Shown piece by piece: positions 10,449-25,210 of a stretch of DNA of 64,000 nucleotides. The stretch is taken from NCBI GenBank assembly GCA_947650365.1, contig OX393551.1, positions 8,407,041-8,471,040 of the forward strand. Reading direction: 5' to 3'. Source of the stretch: Chamaelirium japonicum (taxonomy: Eukaryota; Streptophyta; Magnoliopsida; Liliales; Melanthiaceae). The translations under genes and the position numbers were made by a program. The notes beneath the pieces were generated by a model. It had not been told where the DNA came from and did not search any database. It saw nothing but the letters and a program-made list of their open reading frames with translations. The stretch's first letter is position 1. The number at the start of each line of letters is the position of its first letter.

Positions 10449-13327
10449 GTGTATCATCAATCGATTGCAGCAGTATGCACTCAGGACTGGCCAAGGGAGA
10501 GAATGCTCGTACAAGTTCTTGATGACTCTGATGATATAGAGGTGCAGCTTCTCATAAAGGCAGAAGTACAGAAGTGGCAACAGAAGGGTGTAAGCATTTT
10601 GTACAGACACCGGTTCGTTCGCACAGGCTACAAGGCAGGGAATCTGAAATCTGCTATGAGTTGCGACTACGTAAAAGACTACGAGTTTGTAGCAATATTC
10701 GATGCAGATTTTCAACCTGGAACTGATTTCTTAAAGAAAACAATTCCACATTTCAAGGTATGTTTAGGTTGATATGCTAGAAAACTAAACGACCTACTTT
10801 CTTCAGCTCTTGTAACCTAAAAAAACTCAAATGAAAAATAGGAAAAAAGAAAAATTCGATATGGATAGTTTCATAATTTTGGGTAATTGAAGCCCCGACC
10901 AGTTTTCTTACTCAGAAAAGTCAAGCGAAATCAGCTAAGTCAAGCGAAATCAGCTAGTTTAGATGCAACTGCTATGACCAAGAGAACCTCCTTGAGGCTT
11001 TAGTGATTAAGAATAGTACTTAATATGTTATTCACAACTTATGGTGATGTGGAAGTGAAACACTGATTAGTGTATAAAGCATGTCAAAATGCATGATCTG
11101 AAATATTGTGCATCTTGATATTGTCAATTTAATATGGGTCTCTTCAAAATAAAATAAAATAATAATATGGGTGGTGTTATTTGCGACGCTCCATAAGGAC
11201 CCCCAAATTGATACAGTGCACCTATACCCGAAGCAGTGATTTGATAGGGGCACCCTTTTAATGAGGGCACCTCATTATTTTATCCTTTGCTCCTTTCTGC
11301 TTCGGTTCACTGCCGCCCTCCTCTTCCTTTCTTCCTCTCCCTTTCCCCCATTGATTTGTCATTGTTGTAACTGCCCCCCTCTCCGTTTCCTCCTCTTCTT
11401 CCTCCTCCTCCTCCCCCCTCCATCCTCTTCCTCCCCTTCTTTCTCCTCCTTCCTAACCCTATCCCGCTGGAGATATGTTGATCGCAATCAGTTTACATGG
11501 TATGGATTGTTTGGTGGCTATCCATTGAACAATTCCACGCCATGTCAGCTGGTTGCGATTAACGATAGAGGGGTCCGGTAGCCACCGCTATGGCCTGTAA
11601 CTATTCAGTGGATAGCTACCGAATAGTTCCACACTATCGGTTGATTGCGACTGGCATGTTTCTGAGGTTAGGTTTTTGGTGGGGAAGAGGGAGTAGACAA
11701 GAGGAGGGAGGAGGAAGAATAAGGAGGGGTGAGGAGGAGGTTGGCTGTAGGGGACTGGCTGAGGTGGCGGTGGGGTGTATGGGACTAGTAGATGGAGGCG
11801 CTGCTACCCTTATCAAAAGGCCTAGGAGGCCTTGGGGACACATTAAACATTTCTTTTTTTGTTAAGTTGGGTGCCCTTATCAATTTGTGCGGTGCAAATA
11901 GCAACCACCTTTTAATATTTGTTTCAGCATTCGGCACAAGTTTCGTGTCTCCGAGAACTTAATTTTTTCATGGATCACGAAGAATAAATTGGTTAAGAAT
12001 AGTATTATTTCTCATAATCTGTTTTGGCTCTGTTATTTTCCTTCACAGGGGAATGACGATTTGGCGCTGGTCCAGACTAGATGGGCTTTTGTGAACAAGG
12101 ATGAAAACTTGCTCACAAGGCTGCAGAACATAAATTTATCCTTCCATTTTGAGGTTGAGCAGCAGGTGAATGGTATGTTCATCAATTTCTTTGGTTTTAA
12201 CGGAACTGCTGGTGTGTGGAGGATCAAAGCTCTTGAGGAATCTGGTGGCTGGTTGGAACGAACCACTGTGGAGGACATGGATATTGCTGTCCGCGCTCAC
12301 CTGGCTGGATGGAAATTTATATATTTGAATGATGTAAAGGTTTGCTCGAATACCGCCATTCTAAGTGATTATCTTCTGTTTAATTTATTGTGGAGGTCAG
12401 AAATCAGAATCATGCCTAGATGCTTTCTATATGCAGTGCCTTTGTGAACTCCCAGAGTCCTATGGGGCATACAAGAAACAACAACACCGGTGGCATTCAG
12501 GTCCGATGCAGTTGTTCCGCTTGTGCTTCTTCGATATCCTTCGTTCAAAGGTGAGTCTTCCCATCCGCAATCTTACCATGTTTTTAGCATCAATTCTCGG
12601 TCGTAATCTTTCAGCTCTAGTATATGTGATCTGAAGTCTTTTTCCCATCAGAACCCTGTAATGTTGTTTTTGTTTTTGCTGATTGTAGGTCAGTTTTCTT
12701 AAGAAGGCCAATTTGATATTTCTTTTCTTCCTCTTACGGAAGTTGATCCTGCCATTCTATTCATTCACCCTCTTCTGCATTATCCTCCCATTGACCATGT
12801 TCCTACCTGAAGCTCATCTGCCTGTTTGGGTTGTGTGCTATGTACCTGGTATTATGTCGGTTGTGAATATCCTTCCAGCACCCAGGTCATTTCCGTTTAT
12901 AGTTCCTTTCCTCCTTTTCGAGAACACAATGTCTGTCACCAAATTCAATGCTATGATCTCCGGACTGTTCAAATTTGGGAGTTCCTATGAATGGATTGTC
13001 ACCAAGAAGCTGGGAAGGTCATCAGAGACAGACTTAGTTGCGTTTGCTCAGAAGGAATCTGAGCCCCGTGTAGAAATCAGAGGCTTTCAAAGAGCATCTT
13101 CGGAGTCTGACCTTGCTGAACTGAACAAATTAGGGTCAATTAAGAAAGTTGGGAAGAGCAAGAGAAATCGTCTGTACAAGACAGAACTAGCACTAGCGTT
13201 CATTCTTTTAACTGCCTCTGCTCGAAGCCTGTTGTCTGCCCAAGGGATTCATTTCTACTTTCTATTGTTCCAAGGAATCAATTTTCTGATTGTTGGGCTT
13301 GATCTCATCGGAGAGCAAGTGAGCTAG
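10449..13327 (+). CDS. CSLC: Cellulose synthase-like C (CSLC) glucan synthase, exons 2 to end; first exon absent
   Basis: CSLC enzymes are Golgi-membrane GT2 glycosyltransferases that make the beta-1,4-glucan backbone of xyloglucan from UDP-glucose. Four exons are visible: 10449-10757, 12049-12339, 12437-12550 and 12689-13327, all GT-AG with frame kept. Exon 10449 begins at the residues that follow the conserved CNEREV motif. It carries the first aspartates (DDSDD) and the DAD motif (FDADFQP). The second exon has ALVQTRW and the TVEDMD aspartate. The third has the QQHRW (QxxRW) motif. The last has the membrane segments and ends in the family-typical GEQVS. The N-terminal 200-plus residues, including the first membrane helices and the GT2 start, are not in the 10.4 kb to the left. 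Either intron 1 is longer than that or the gene is 5'-truncated. The exons present have no stops or frameshifts. Confidence 0.93.
11169..11909. mobile_element. TIR/foldback element inside a CSLC intron
   Basis: The left end GGGTGGTGTTATTTGC (11169-11184) and the right end GCAAATAGCAACCACC (11894-11909) are imperfect inverted repeats. A TAATAT-like word lies on each side as a possible degraded target duplication. The interior has a pyrimidine-rich left half, a purine-rich right half and a central palindromic zone around 11490-11660 (TGGTTGCGATTAACGAT / CTATCGGTTGATTGCGA), so it can fold on itself. It codes for nothing. A related terminus occurs at about 26,920-26,995. Confidence 0.65.
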
Positions 13328-14261
13328 CCCCATGACAGGTATGAAAAACTATACATATGGATTTGTTCGGTCCAAGGTTTACCTCCTAATTTGCGGATCG
13401 CTGGATTGCTGCTTTTATTGTCTCTGATGGAAGAGGGACACCTACTGCAGTATCATCATTCCAAAAGGACATCTGTAACCTGATTCATTCTTCAGCCATC
13501 AGTGCAATTTTGGAATTTGTTCATGGTGCGATATTTCACCTCAAGTGACAACTGGATCAGATTTGAATCATCATGGTCCTTCCTCGAACGCTTCCCTGTA
13601 ATTTTTCATTTTTGTTCTTTTACGCTCTTCTTTGATACTTATGATTCATGAAATAGATAACTATATTTAAGTTTAATAATTTATTAGGCAGTTGTCATAG
13701 TTGAAGTTGTTTCATGTACAACACAGTAACGCTATTCTCCAAAAGATGCAGAAGCCAAGTGTGAATTATTTGTTGTTAAAACATTGTTTTCATTGTATAA
13801 CGGTTGAAAGAAATGATTACTGTAAGGCTTTTGTTCATTGCCATCAATTTGAAATAATCGGAAGCTTTATGCTGCTGTAAGTTTGCATCCATCAATCCAT
13901 ATTAGCCTGTAGCTTTACACTGTTTTTAGTTTGCATCTGTACTCTGTTGTTGCTATCTATTGGTGATATAATTTGATTAGGGATGATGAAAAAACACAAT
14001 TTAGCTTTATTATCAAGAATACCGCAATTAGGATCAAAATATACTTTGATTAGGAGAATGAGAAAAGACGATTCCATGCCATGAATTGGGGATGGCTGTG
14101 AGGAAAGGGGGAGAACATCCGGGGTAAGGGACCGGGTGATGGAATTTGGTTTCTAGGCGATCTTGTCCTTGTCCGGATATGACACAGATGCGCAATTTAA
14201 AGAACAGTTGGATGTCATATTGCACAAGTGTACTATCAGATTTTACAAGTGCATGCCCCTA
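13328..14261. other. CSLC 3' UTR and downstream spacer
   Basis: The first few hundred bases after the CSLC stop are AT-rich, as expected of a 3' UTR. I could not fix a polyadenylation site. From about 14,000 the sequence looks like unrelated intergenic DNA. Confidence 0.5.
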
Positions 14262-16127
<1,866 letters not shown>

Positions 16128-16575
16128 CATTCATGATTTTATTCAAGCCAAGCAATGATTATTTATCAAGAAAATTCAGATTTAAAGCTTAATATATGAG
16201 TATTAATGAAAATCCTTTAAACTTTCAAAGGAAAAAGATCACATTGAAGATCAGTCAAAGGATTTAGAAGACGATCTAGGGAACCTGAGATTTGAAGATC
16301 AGTACGTATACAATGTTGAAACGCAGTAACAAAGCGTTGGGAGGGCCAAACGGTGGCCAGAAGGGTGGACCGATGGGCTGAGATGCATGAACCGGCGGCT
16401 GGGAGGTGTCGGGGCTGGGTGGGATTACCAGGCAGTGCGGGGCATGGCGGGGATGGCCAGGGGAGCGGCATTTGGGAGTCTTGTTTTTCAAATATCGATT
16501 TTTGTTCCCAAATCAATTTCAGCGGGAGTCTGGGCTAAAGCTCCTTGGTATCCTTGGAATTCTCAATCGGAGTAG
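16128..16575 (+). repeat. Direct repeat, about 445 bp, left copy
   Basis: It begins CATTCATGATTTTATTCAAG and ends at CAATCGGAGTAG. A very similar copy lies 883 bp to the right at 17011-17451, differing by scattered substitutions and small indels. The ends are not TG...CA, so this looks like a segmental tandem duplication rather than an LTR pair. Confidence 0.85.
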
Positions 16576-17010
16576 AATCGTCGCAGAGATGAGGGTCTGG
16601 TAATAGCTGAGGAAAAATGATTCTCATGAAGAAACCTTTGAGAACTAAAGATCATAAGTAAAACCCTAGCTCTTTTTTCTTCCAAGTTTATGTTGCAGGG
16701 CACTAGTGCAATTTTTCATCCTATTATGATGTGAGGAATTAAGCAAGAAAATTTTAATTAATAATAATAATAAAGATTCATGTGACTAGCATCAACAATA
16801 TTTAAGTAATTATGAAAAAGCTTGACGAGTGCAAGCGGTAAGGATTGAACCATTCAAAATAATGAAGAGATAACATACGATTGGGAAGTTGAGGTACTCC
16901 TGGGGCTTGGGGCAAACTGACTAACAAGGACGTAGTCGAATGGTCTTTCAAGGCTTTCAACAAATATGATGGCTTAAATCAAGCAAAAGTAAAATATCAG
17001 GTGCATGTAT
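16576..17010. other. Spacer between the two 445-bp direct repeats
   Basis: AT-rich, no coding signal. Together with the left repeat it forms the 883-bp period. Confidence 0.6.
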
Positions 17011-17451
17011 CATTCATGATCTTATTCAAGCCAAGCAATGATTATTTATCAAGAAAATTCAGATTTAAAGCTTAATATATGAGTATTAACGAAAAGCCAT
17101 TAAAGTTTCAAAGGAAAAAGATCAGATTGATTAGTCAAAGGATTTAGAAGACGATCTAGGGAACCTGAGATTTGAAGATCAATATACAATGTTGAAAAGC
17201 AGTAACAAAGCGTCGGGAGGGCCAAACAGTGGCCAGAAGGGTGGATTGATGGGCCGAGATGCATGAACCGACAGCTGGGCGGTGCGGGGGCTGGGTGGGA
17301 TTACCAGGCAGTGCGGGGTGAGGCGGGGATGGCCGGGGGAGCGACATTTGGGAGTCTTATTTTTTAAATATCGATTCTCGTTCCCAAGTCAATTTCAGTG
17401 GGAGTCTGGGTTAAAGCTCCTTGGTATCCCTGGAATTCTCAATCAGAGTAG
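17011..17451 (+). repeat. Direct repeat, about 445 bp, right copy
   Basis: Second copy of 16128-16575. Reading frames in both copies are shifted by indels, which argues against a conserved protein. Confidence 0.85.
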
Positions 17452-18847
17452 TGGCGTATTTAGTAAAATCTCTAAAATTAACCCTACTAGTGTGGGCTTG
17501 ATAATTCTCCCACTTCATATCCTCCTTAATCTAAATGGAGGCCAGGCGCGGACGATCAAGTGGTGCGGAAACCAAGTGTGGGGCGACCGGGTGGTAGGGC
17601 ATATAGGATTGGGGCAACAGGGTGGCGCGGAGTCCGGGTGTGGACGGCGGGGTGGCAGGAAAGGCGGGAGTGGACAGACAGATGGCGTCAAACACAAGGG
17701 AGAGAGGGGAGCGGGGCGATGGTCGAGGATAATAATGTTGATGGCGACAATCAACGATGACTCAAGTACGAACAACAACAAAGATTTTGGCTTTCGCCCA
17801 AGATCTCCCTCAATATATTTTCAAACCCCTGGAGTGAACTCTATGTTCTTTCGCATCATAAGAAACGACGACTACAAAGTATATAAATAGTCATCAACAA
17901 ACCCTAAAGACTATTGGACTATGGAACCACTAAAAGGCCCATTAGAATTTGGGCTTATACAGTATTGAATTTAGCCCATTTAATATTTCCAAAATACATT
18001 AATAAATAACTAAAATAAAGCTAGATAAAAAAAAGGGCTCAATAAGCATGGCCCAACTATTGTATGTACCCTCCAAGCCATAGCCCAACAAGATGGGTTG
18101 TCCCCCTCGAGTACACGTGTGTCACATCTGGTCGAATCGGGTCGGTGTACTCACCAACTCTCTCGGGATGGGAAGAGCTTGACTTCAGATAGTAGGTTCC
18201 TGGGAACTCCCGTAGTACACGAGCAGGTCCGGTCTATACGTTGCAACTTCTCCATCGAGATTCACGTCGACTCCAAACTCCAAAGTAGAGCACCCTATCC
18301 ATCTCACCAAGTACCACTGGAAACCTCCATTGCGGGTAGAGACTACGTTCGCATCCAAAATTTGATCAATTTTTTATCGGTTGGGTTAAAAATTAGATAG
18401 TGGTAGTGTAAGGAGTACATGGTCAATTGTAGGCTAAAGGTCATAGGAAGGCTCAACAAAAGACTCATCGGGAATTATTATTGGACCTCTGTACGCAACA
18501 AGATATCCGACGTTGAAAGTCGAACTAATCCCATAACCCTCGGTAGGTCCACAACATATGCATTTAGTCATATCTTTTTCAAGATTTTAAAGAGTCGAAC
18601 ACTACGGGTTTACAATTTCTTTCAATGTTCCCAATGGAAACTGTTAGTCTAATCATAACACATTCACCCTTCTCAAATTCCTTATAGAGTTGTTGCTTGT
18701 CAACCACACCTTCATAATTAATTTTGGTTGGCTAATTATTCCTCATGCAACATGCAATGCGAATGTAGACTCAAGAGTTTTTTTTTCTTTTTCTAATGTA
18801 ACTCAATAGAGGAGCAAGTGCTGAGCGTTTGATGAAATTATAAATTA
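17452..18847. other. Intergenic sequence, nothing recognised
   Basis: 17,530-17,760 is GC-rich and 18,060-18,650 has mixed composition. I see no family, RNA gene or terminal repeats in either strand. Confidence 0.45.
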
Positions 18848-19009
18848 TAAGATCTAAGAGTCCAATTAGATCTCTTCAATTTACTGGGATGTTCTTTTGA
18901 TTATTTAGAACTTTGTTTTTTTTTTTTAATTTCATATTGATCTGACTTACGGATCCCAACCTCAGGTTGCATGTCCCCCCCCCCCCCCATCTCACACACC
19001 GCACGACAT

Positions 19010-19043
<34 letters not shown>

Positions 19044-19206
19044 ATTTTCATGTATTTATTTTATTACTTTTTACTCTCCTTTTCATCCTATGGCCCGTAA
19101 GATCCAGAATCCCAATTGGAGATCTGTCCAATTTACTGATATGTTCTTTTGATTATTTAGAACTTTGTTTTTTCTATTTCATGTCGATCTAATTTATGGA
19201 TCCTAA
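18848..19206 (+). repeat. Tandem duplication, about 250-bp period, with (CT)n
   Basis: Units at 18848-18959 and 19098-19206 share TTTACTGGGATGTTCTTTTG / TTTACTGATATGTTCTTTTG and ATTATTTAGAACTTTGTTTT. Between them lie a C homopolymer (about 18974), CACACACCGCACGACATC and a short (CT)n. Parts of this spacer recur at 19,548-19,650. Confidence 0.7.
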
Positions 19207-20269
<1,063 letters not shown>

Positions 20270-20830
20270 TTTCAGGTATGAGTTGCCAGGTACTCGGGGC
20301 TCAAGGGTGCCTGGTCAGGAAACTTAGGGAGACTTTGAGTGACTTGGTGATCGAGCAATGAGATCCTTGGGAGGTGAGTGTGGGTACCATAATCCCCTCC
20401 TATTAGGCTTACCGGCCCATGAAGTCCATAATGTGGCATACGAGATATTCTAAAGATCCTAAAGATCTCCCTCAATCAAGGGATTATAACTCCCCCATCC
20501 AAATAAGATAACATATAACCACCTCACCGAGCCGATATAGAAGAATCCTAGCAAATCATAACAAAATCAAGGGAGGCTTACCTAGAAAGGCTCCCCTAAT
20601 AGCTATGCCTTCGGCCTAGATAAAGAAGGCCATTACCTCCTCCAGAGGTATGCAACCTTCTCCCTCAGAACCACTGCTATATCATTCTCGAGGCTGACTT
20701 GAGCGTCAGAGGCTCGACGTTAGGGAGCCAAACCTCGATTTTGACAAAGTTGTTTTGCAGATGCATCGACGGACTCACGCCTAGGCTCGAGACCTTCATC
20801 AGCTCAGGCATCTACAATTGTCATGTCGAT
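20270..20830 (+). mobile_element. Probable gypsy-type LTR remnant
   Basis: The stretch around 20,690-20,750 has the CTGACTTGAGCGTCAGAGG word familiar from plant Ty3/gypsy LTR R/U5 regions. It follows CCTCCTCCAGAGGTATGCAACCTT-like leader text. No second LTR, primer site or target duplication could be delimited, so the boundaries are approximate. Confidence 0.4.
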
Positions 20831-20979
20831 TCAGCTTAAAGAGGAGAAGATCCCTCCATTCCCTCGACGAAAAGGAGGGGGGAGCACTCAGTCCTCTCTC
20901 TTAGGATATTATCGATGCGACAAACAAGTGAGGAAAAGGAGGCTGTTTCTCCTCCTACGTCTCTTGTTCACGATAACAG

Positions 20980-21033
20980 TCACAACACACACACACACGC
21001 ACGCGCGCGCACACACACACACGCACACACACA
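20980..21033. repeat. (CA)n/(CG)n microsatellite
   Basis: CA dinucleotides with a short CG-rich centre. Confidence 0.95.
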
Positions 21034-21885
21034 GAGATCAACTGTCTCTCCCCTATGATATTAAATTCTTTCTCTCTCTAACTATTCAAGACCTACAAAT
21101 TTTGTGTAATTAATTGCATTCAATGTGTCTTGCAGATGCAAGCATGCACGCAAAAACATCAATCTCGTTTGATAACCTTTCCGTGGATGGGAAAAAAACC
21201 AAAAGAAAAGATTTCCGGCTCTCTATCCTGAAATGGCAACTTGACTGTACAGTAGTCTAAGAGGGCAAGTTCGATTCCTGCCCTCAGTATTTACTGGGAT
21301 TTTATGTAGAGAAGCCATTTAGCGGGCCTGGCTCCACAATCTCCACCGACCCTCAAATTGCATCAAACTCCTCCTTAAGGAGCAAACATTAATAACCCTA
21401 AAAAATGGGTGAATGGTCTGTAAGAGCACTCGGCTTGAAACGACTGAATGGTGTGTAGGAACACTTTGTAGGAGCGCTCGACCATAAATGGTTGAGCACT
21501 TGGCCTGGAAGGACTAAATGGTCTATAGGAGCACTCGGCCTGTAATGGTGAATGAGATGCATAGAGACTTATGGAGGATGAAGAAGAAGGTGGAGAAGGA
21601 GAAAGGAGAACGAATAATATTGAGGAGGAATACAGAGGCGTGTGACAACATGCACGGCCGGCAATGGTGGCGGAAGAGGAGGAAAGAGGGAAGGGTAAAA
21701 TTGAGACATGGTAAAAGTCCCCATCTTAAGGCCACCATAGAGAAAATATGGGTTTAATTGTTTGCCCCTATATAGGGCTATTTTAGGTATATTGAACATA
21801 TAGCTTACAGGCTGTCCCACAAAACAAATGTGTTGTATATTGATGTTGCCTTACTTTTTTGAACACCAATAAATTTTTTGACAAA
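21034..21885. other. Intergenic sequence, nothing recognised
   Basis: Positions 21,420-21,545 contain short irregular repeats of a GAGCACTCGGCCTG word. No gene was found. Confidence 0.45.
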
Positions 21886-23445
21886 ATACCCTGAATATAG
21901 CAAATCACTTCGTTTTTTCGTGAAACTAGCACAATTCCAAACGTTAGTCCTTATGTTGAGTTGTGTTCCAAACTTGGGTGACGAAACAACTATAAACGTG
22001 AAGTCCCAACGACCTCCAACAAGAGATCTGTTGCAAGAAAAAAAACAAGTAGTATTGCTTTTAGCGACCTTCGATGAAGGAATGGAAAAAGAAAACTCTC
22101 GGTGATTTTCTGACGACATTCGACGAAATAATGGAGAAAGTAAACCTTTAGTAAGCTCCTAACAACCTCCGGCAAGGGTTCCAAGGTAAGAAAGAAAGTA
22201 AGTAATGGATTTCTAGTGACCTACGACAACGAAATGGAGAAAACAAGCTCCCGACAACTCTATGACAACCTCCAATGAAATAATTGAGAAAACAAGTCAA
22301 ACCGGCGATGGTCGAAAGGTAAGAAGGTGAAGTTGCGTCAAGGTTATGGCAGGTTGCATCCATGTTGCGTTCAGGTTGTGTCCGGGTTTTATGTTCATGT
22401 TATAATTAGGTTGTGTTCAGATTATGTTTAAGTTACGTTCAAGTTGTGTTTATGTTATGTCCAGGTTTTACATTTATGTCACGTTCGGGCTACGTCCATG
22501 TTATATTTAGGTTGCGTCCAGGTTGTGTTCAGATTATGTCCATGTTTTACGTTCAGGTTACGTTTATGTTGCATTCAGATTGCGTTCACGTTATATTCAG
22601 GTTGTGTTCTTGTTACGTCTAGGTTTTCTGTTCATATTATATTTAGTTGTTATGTCAAGTAACATTTAGGTTACGTCCAGGTTTTATGTTCAAGTTACAT
22701 TAATCAGGTTGCGTTCAGGTTATGTCCAGGTTACGTTCGGGCTATATCAATTCGCGTTTTGGTTTATATCTTAATCAGATGTGCTTGCATAGAACTCTCA
22801 TAGGAGGTTGTCAGGAGTTTGCTTCTCCATTCCTTCATTAGAGGTTTTTAGGAACCCCACTACTTGCATTCCTTTTTGCTGTGGAACCCTTGCCGGAGGT
22901 TTGATTTCTCTATTTTTTCACTGGAGGTCGTGGGGAAGTCATCGGGAGTTTGCTTTCTCCAATTCCTTCGCCAGAGGCTGTCGAAAACCCCACTACTTAT
23001 GGTCCTTCTTGTTGCAGTACCCTTGACGAAGGTCGTGGCGAGGTCGCTGGATGTTTGCTTTCTCCAATTTCTTCGCCAGAGGCTATCGAAAACCCCACTA
23101 CTTATGGTCTTTCTTGTTACAGTACCATTGACGAAGGTCGTGGCGAGGTCGATGAATGTTTGCTTTCTCCATTGCATTGTCGGAGGTCATTGTGATCGAT
23201 CGAGTTTGAATTTCTCCGTTCCTTCGCCTGAAGTCGCCTAAAACCCCACTACTTGCGCGAGGGGGGGGGGGGGGGGGTGATTTGCCACGAACCCCTTGCA
23301 GAGGCTATTGGAAAATGGTGGGGATTTTACTTTCCTCATAGTTTTGTCAGAATGGACCCGAATTTGAAATGTAACCAAACGTAAGAGGGTTGCATTTGGG
23401 AATCTAGAGGTTATACGAAAGAAGAGGTGATTTGATATATTATGA
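21886..23445. mobile_element. Large imperfect foldback element with a degenerate central array
   Basis: The left arm (about 21,886-22,320) and right arm (about 22,790-23,445) are diverged inverted copies. For example TATAGCAAATCACTTCG on the left pairs with the complement of GAAGAGGTGATTTGATATA on the right, and both arms carry AATGGAGAAA / TTTCTCCATT blocks. The centre (about 22,330-22,760) is a degenerate array of roughly 13-15-bp CAGGTTACGTTCATGTT-like units. It codes for nothing and resembles foldback or MULE-type elements. Termini and target duplications are too decayed to call. Confidence 0.6.
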
Positions 23446-23678
23446 TTATTTTTGTCGCAAATGAATGAAGTATGAGGGTGTGAGTGGTTTCAAACTTTCA
23501 TCCTTGCCGGTGGTTATAAAAGTAATATTTTTTGGTATTTTTGTTGGCCGACCTATTAGGTGGGTCAACAAAGTTTGTTCAGTGTTTTGATTGTTGTTGG
23601 CTTCATCCACATGCCGGCACGTTTCAGGAAGCATCTGCTCTTCCCCCACTTAGTTTCTGAAGGCAACCCAATCTCGAG

Positions 23679-23938
23679 CTGTATTTTGAAAAACGGACCG
23701 GATCGGGCGGTTCAACTGGTTTGGATCGGAACCGGAACATATTTTGGTTCGGTCTTTGAATAAACCGGTTTTATGTTAACCCAAGTATCAAATCTTGTCA
23801 CTGAAGAATTTAATAAATATCTATTTTGAAAAACATATTTTTATTCGGTTTAAATAGTTAAACCACCGGTTTGAACCGATTTGGACCGAACCAGATGCCT
23901 TTACGGTTCGCCTTCGGGTCTGGTTTTGAAAACACTGG
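23679..23938. mobile_element. hAT-like MITE, 260 bp
   Basis: The terminal inverted repeats CTGTATTTTGAAAAACGGACC and CCAGTGTTTTCAAAACCAGACC (right end read in reverse complement) match the well-known plant CAGTGTTTTCAAAA hAT-type end. TCTCGAG is duplicated on both sides (23672-23678 and 23939-23945), extendable to an imperfect 8-mer. The interior is full of CCGGTTT/AACCGG words and codes for nothing. Confidence 0.8.
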
Positions 23939-23945
23939 TCTCGAG

Positions 23946-24986
23946 TGTAGGTAATGCACGCCACTTCTTTGAGAGGGACCGAACCTATTGGGGGAAACAG
24001 CTGTCTGAATCGGTAGGTGTCCCTTTCTATGTTCCAAACCACGGATGAGTCTTGGTTGCTTTCATAGATATAGCCCCATTGGGTCCATGAAAGCAACCCC
24101 AACCTTTGCACCTAATTTCAGGGCCACAACCGATCTTAATTGATTGGCAATCTTCAATACTCAAAATCAAGGATAAGTGCTACCCACATGGATGAATGAA
24201 AGCGACCGTCCCTAGATCACAACCGTCCTTTGTATCCAGCTCAGATCGGTGAATTGCACTCATCACTGACCAGTCGGCAAAGGGATACTGCGATTGAATG
24301 CCACATCATTCAGGACCTTCAGGTTGAGCATTCGATACAAACGCTTCGGGTTGAATAGCATTGCTCTAGTTTTATTATGACAACCCCATTCTTAATTCCC
24401 AAGTCAAAGAATTAGGTATTTCTTATAGGTGAATGCATTTTCTCGTAACTACCCCCCTTTTTTTCCCTCTGAACTAGGGTTTGTTTAGCATTGTTCCTCA
24501 GGATCATTCCGTCCTGCCTATGCAATTTTTCGACCGGTGAGCCAAACCATTCTTAAATAGTTCCAGAACAAGCTCGGTAATAGCTCATTCGGTATGTTCA
24601 ACTATTAACCTAAAGCCAAGACTCAAGTTTAGGTCCATTTAGTAAACGTGCCAAGTTCAAACAGACCAAATCTTACTTAGTTAGGCTTGCCAACGTAGTT
24701 TCTTGGGATTTGAACGAATTTTGCGTATGGGCTCGTAAAGGGCTTAAATAGGTCCACTGTGTAGACTCCGAGTTTTTTATTCAGTCTACAGTTCACAAAC
24801 TTGGCAAGGGCTCGTTCGAGTTTGTTCAAATATTAATTGAGTTAGGTTTCACTCTAGGAATTTATGTTCGTTTAATAAATGAGCCAAGTTCAAACAGATA
24901 GATAGTCGAGCATCTGTGGAACATTTTCTGCTTATGTTATGTTTTTTTTTTTTTCACACTTTAAGCCTTTCCTATTTTTGAGAATA
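23946..24986. other. Intergenic sequence, nothing recognised
   Basis: Unique AT-rich DNA. 24,530-24,910 has repeated GCTCG and CCAAGTTCAAACAGA words that may mark a decayed element. Confidence 0.45.
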
Positions 24987-25210
24987 TTTTTGCTACGGAG
25001 GGGTGTTACTCCGGATGATATGTGAGGCATCTGGACCGTTCCCTAATGTGCATGAGAAAAGGGACTAGTTTGATTATATGTAAAAAGGTATGAGTGTAAT
25101 GCACGGGGCATGACTATGTGTAAAGTCTAATCGGACGGCTCTCTATTCTTCCATCAATGGCCTAAATGCCTCACTTAGTATCCGGAGCAAAAACACCCCG
25201 CAGTAAAAAA
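24987..25210. mobile_element. MITE with about 40-bp terminal inverted repeats
   Basis: GCTACGGAGGGGTGTTACTC near 24,992 and the complement of GAGCAAAAACACCCCGCAGTA near 25,207 pair, and both continue into CCGGAT...GTGAGGCAT. The interior of about 130 bp is non-coding. T and A tracts outside obscure any target duplication. Confidence 0.75.

Noticed and set aside
21235-21290. A tRNA gene (GGGCAAGTTCGATTCCTGCCC resembles a T-arm)
   Set aside because: No cloverleaf could be built upstream: D-arm, anticodon arm and acceptor complement are lacking.
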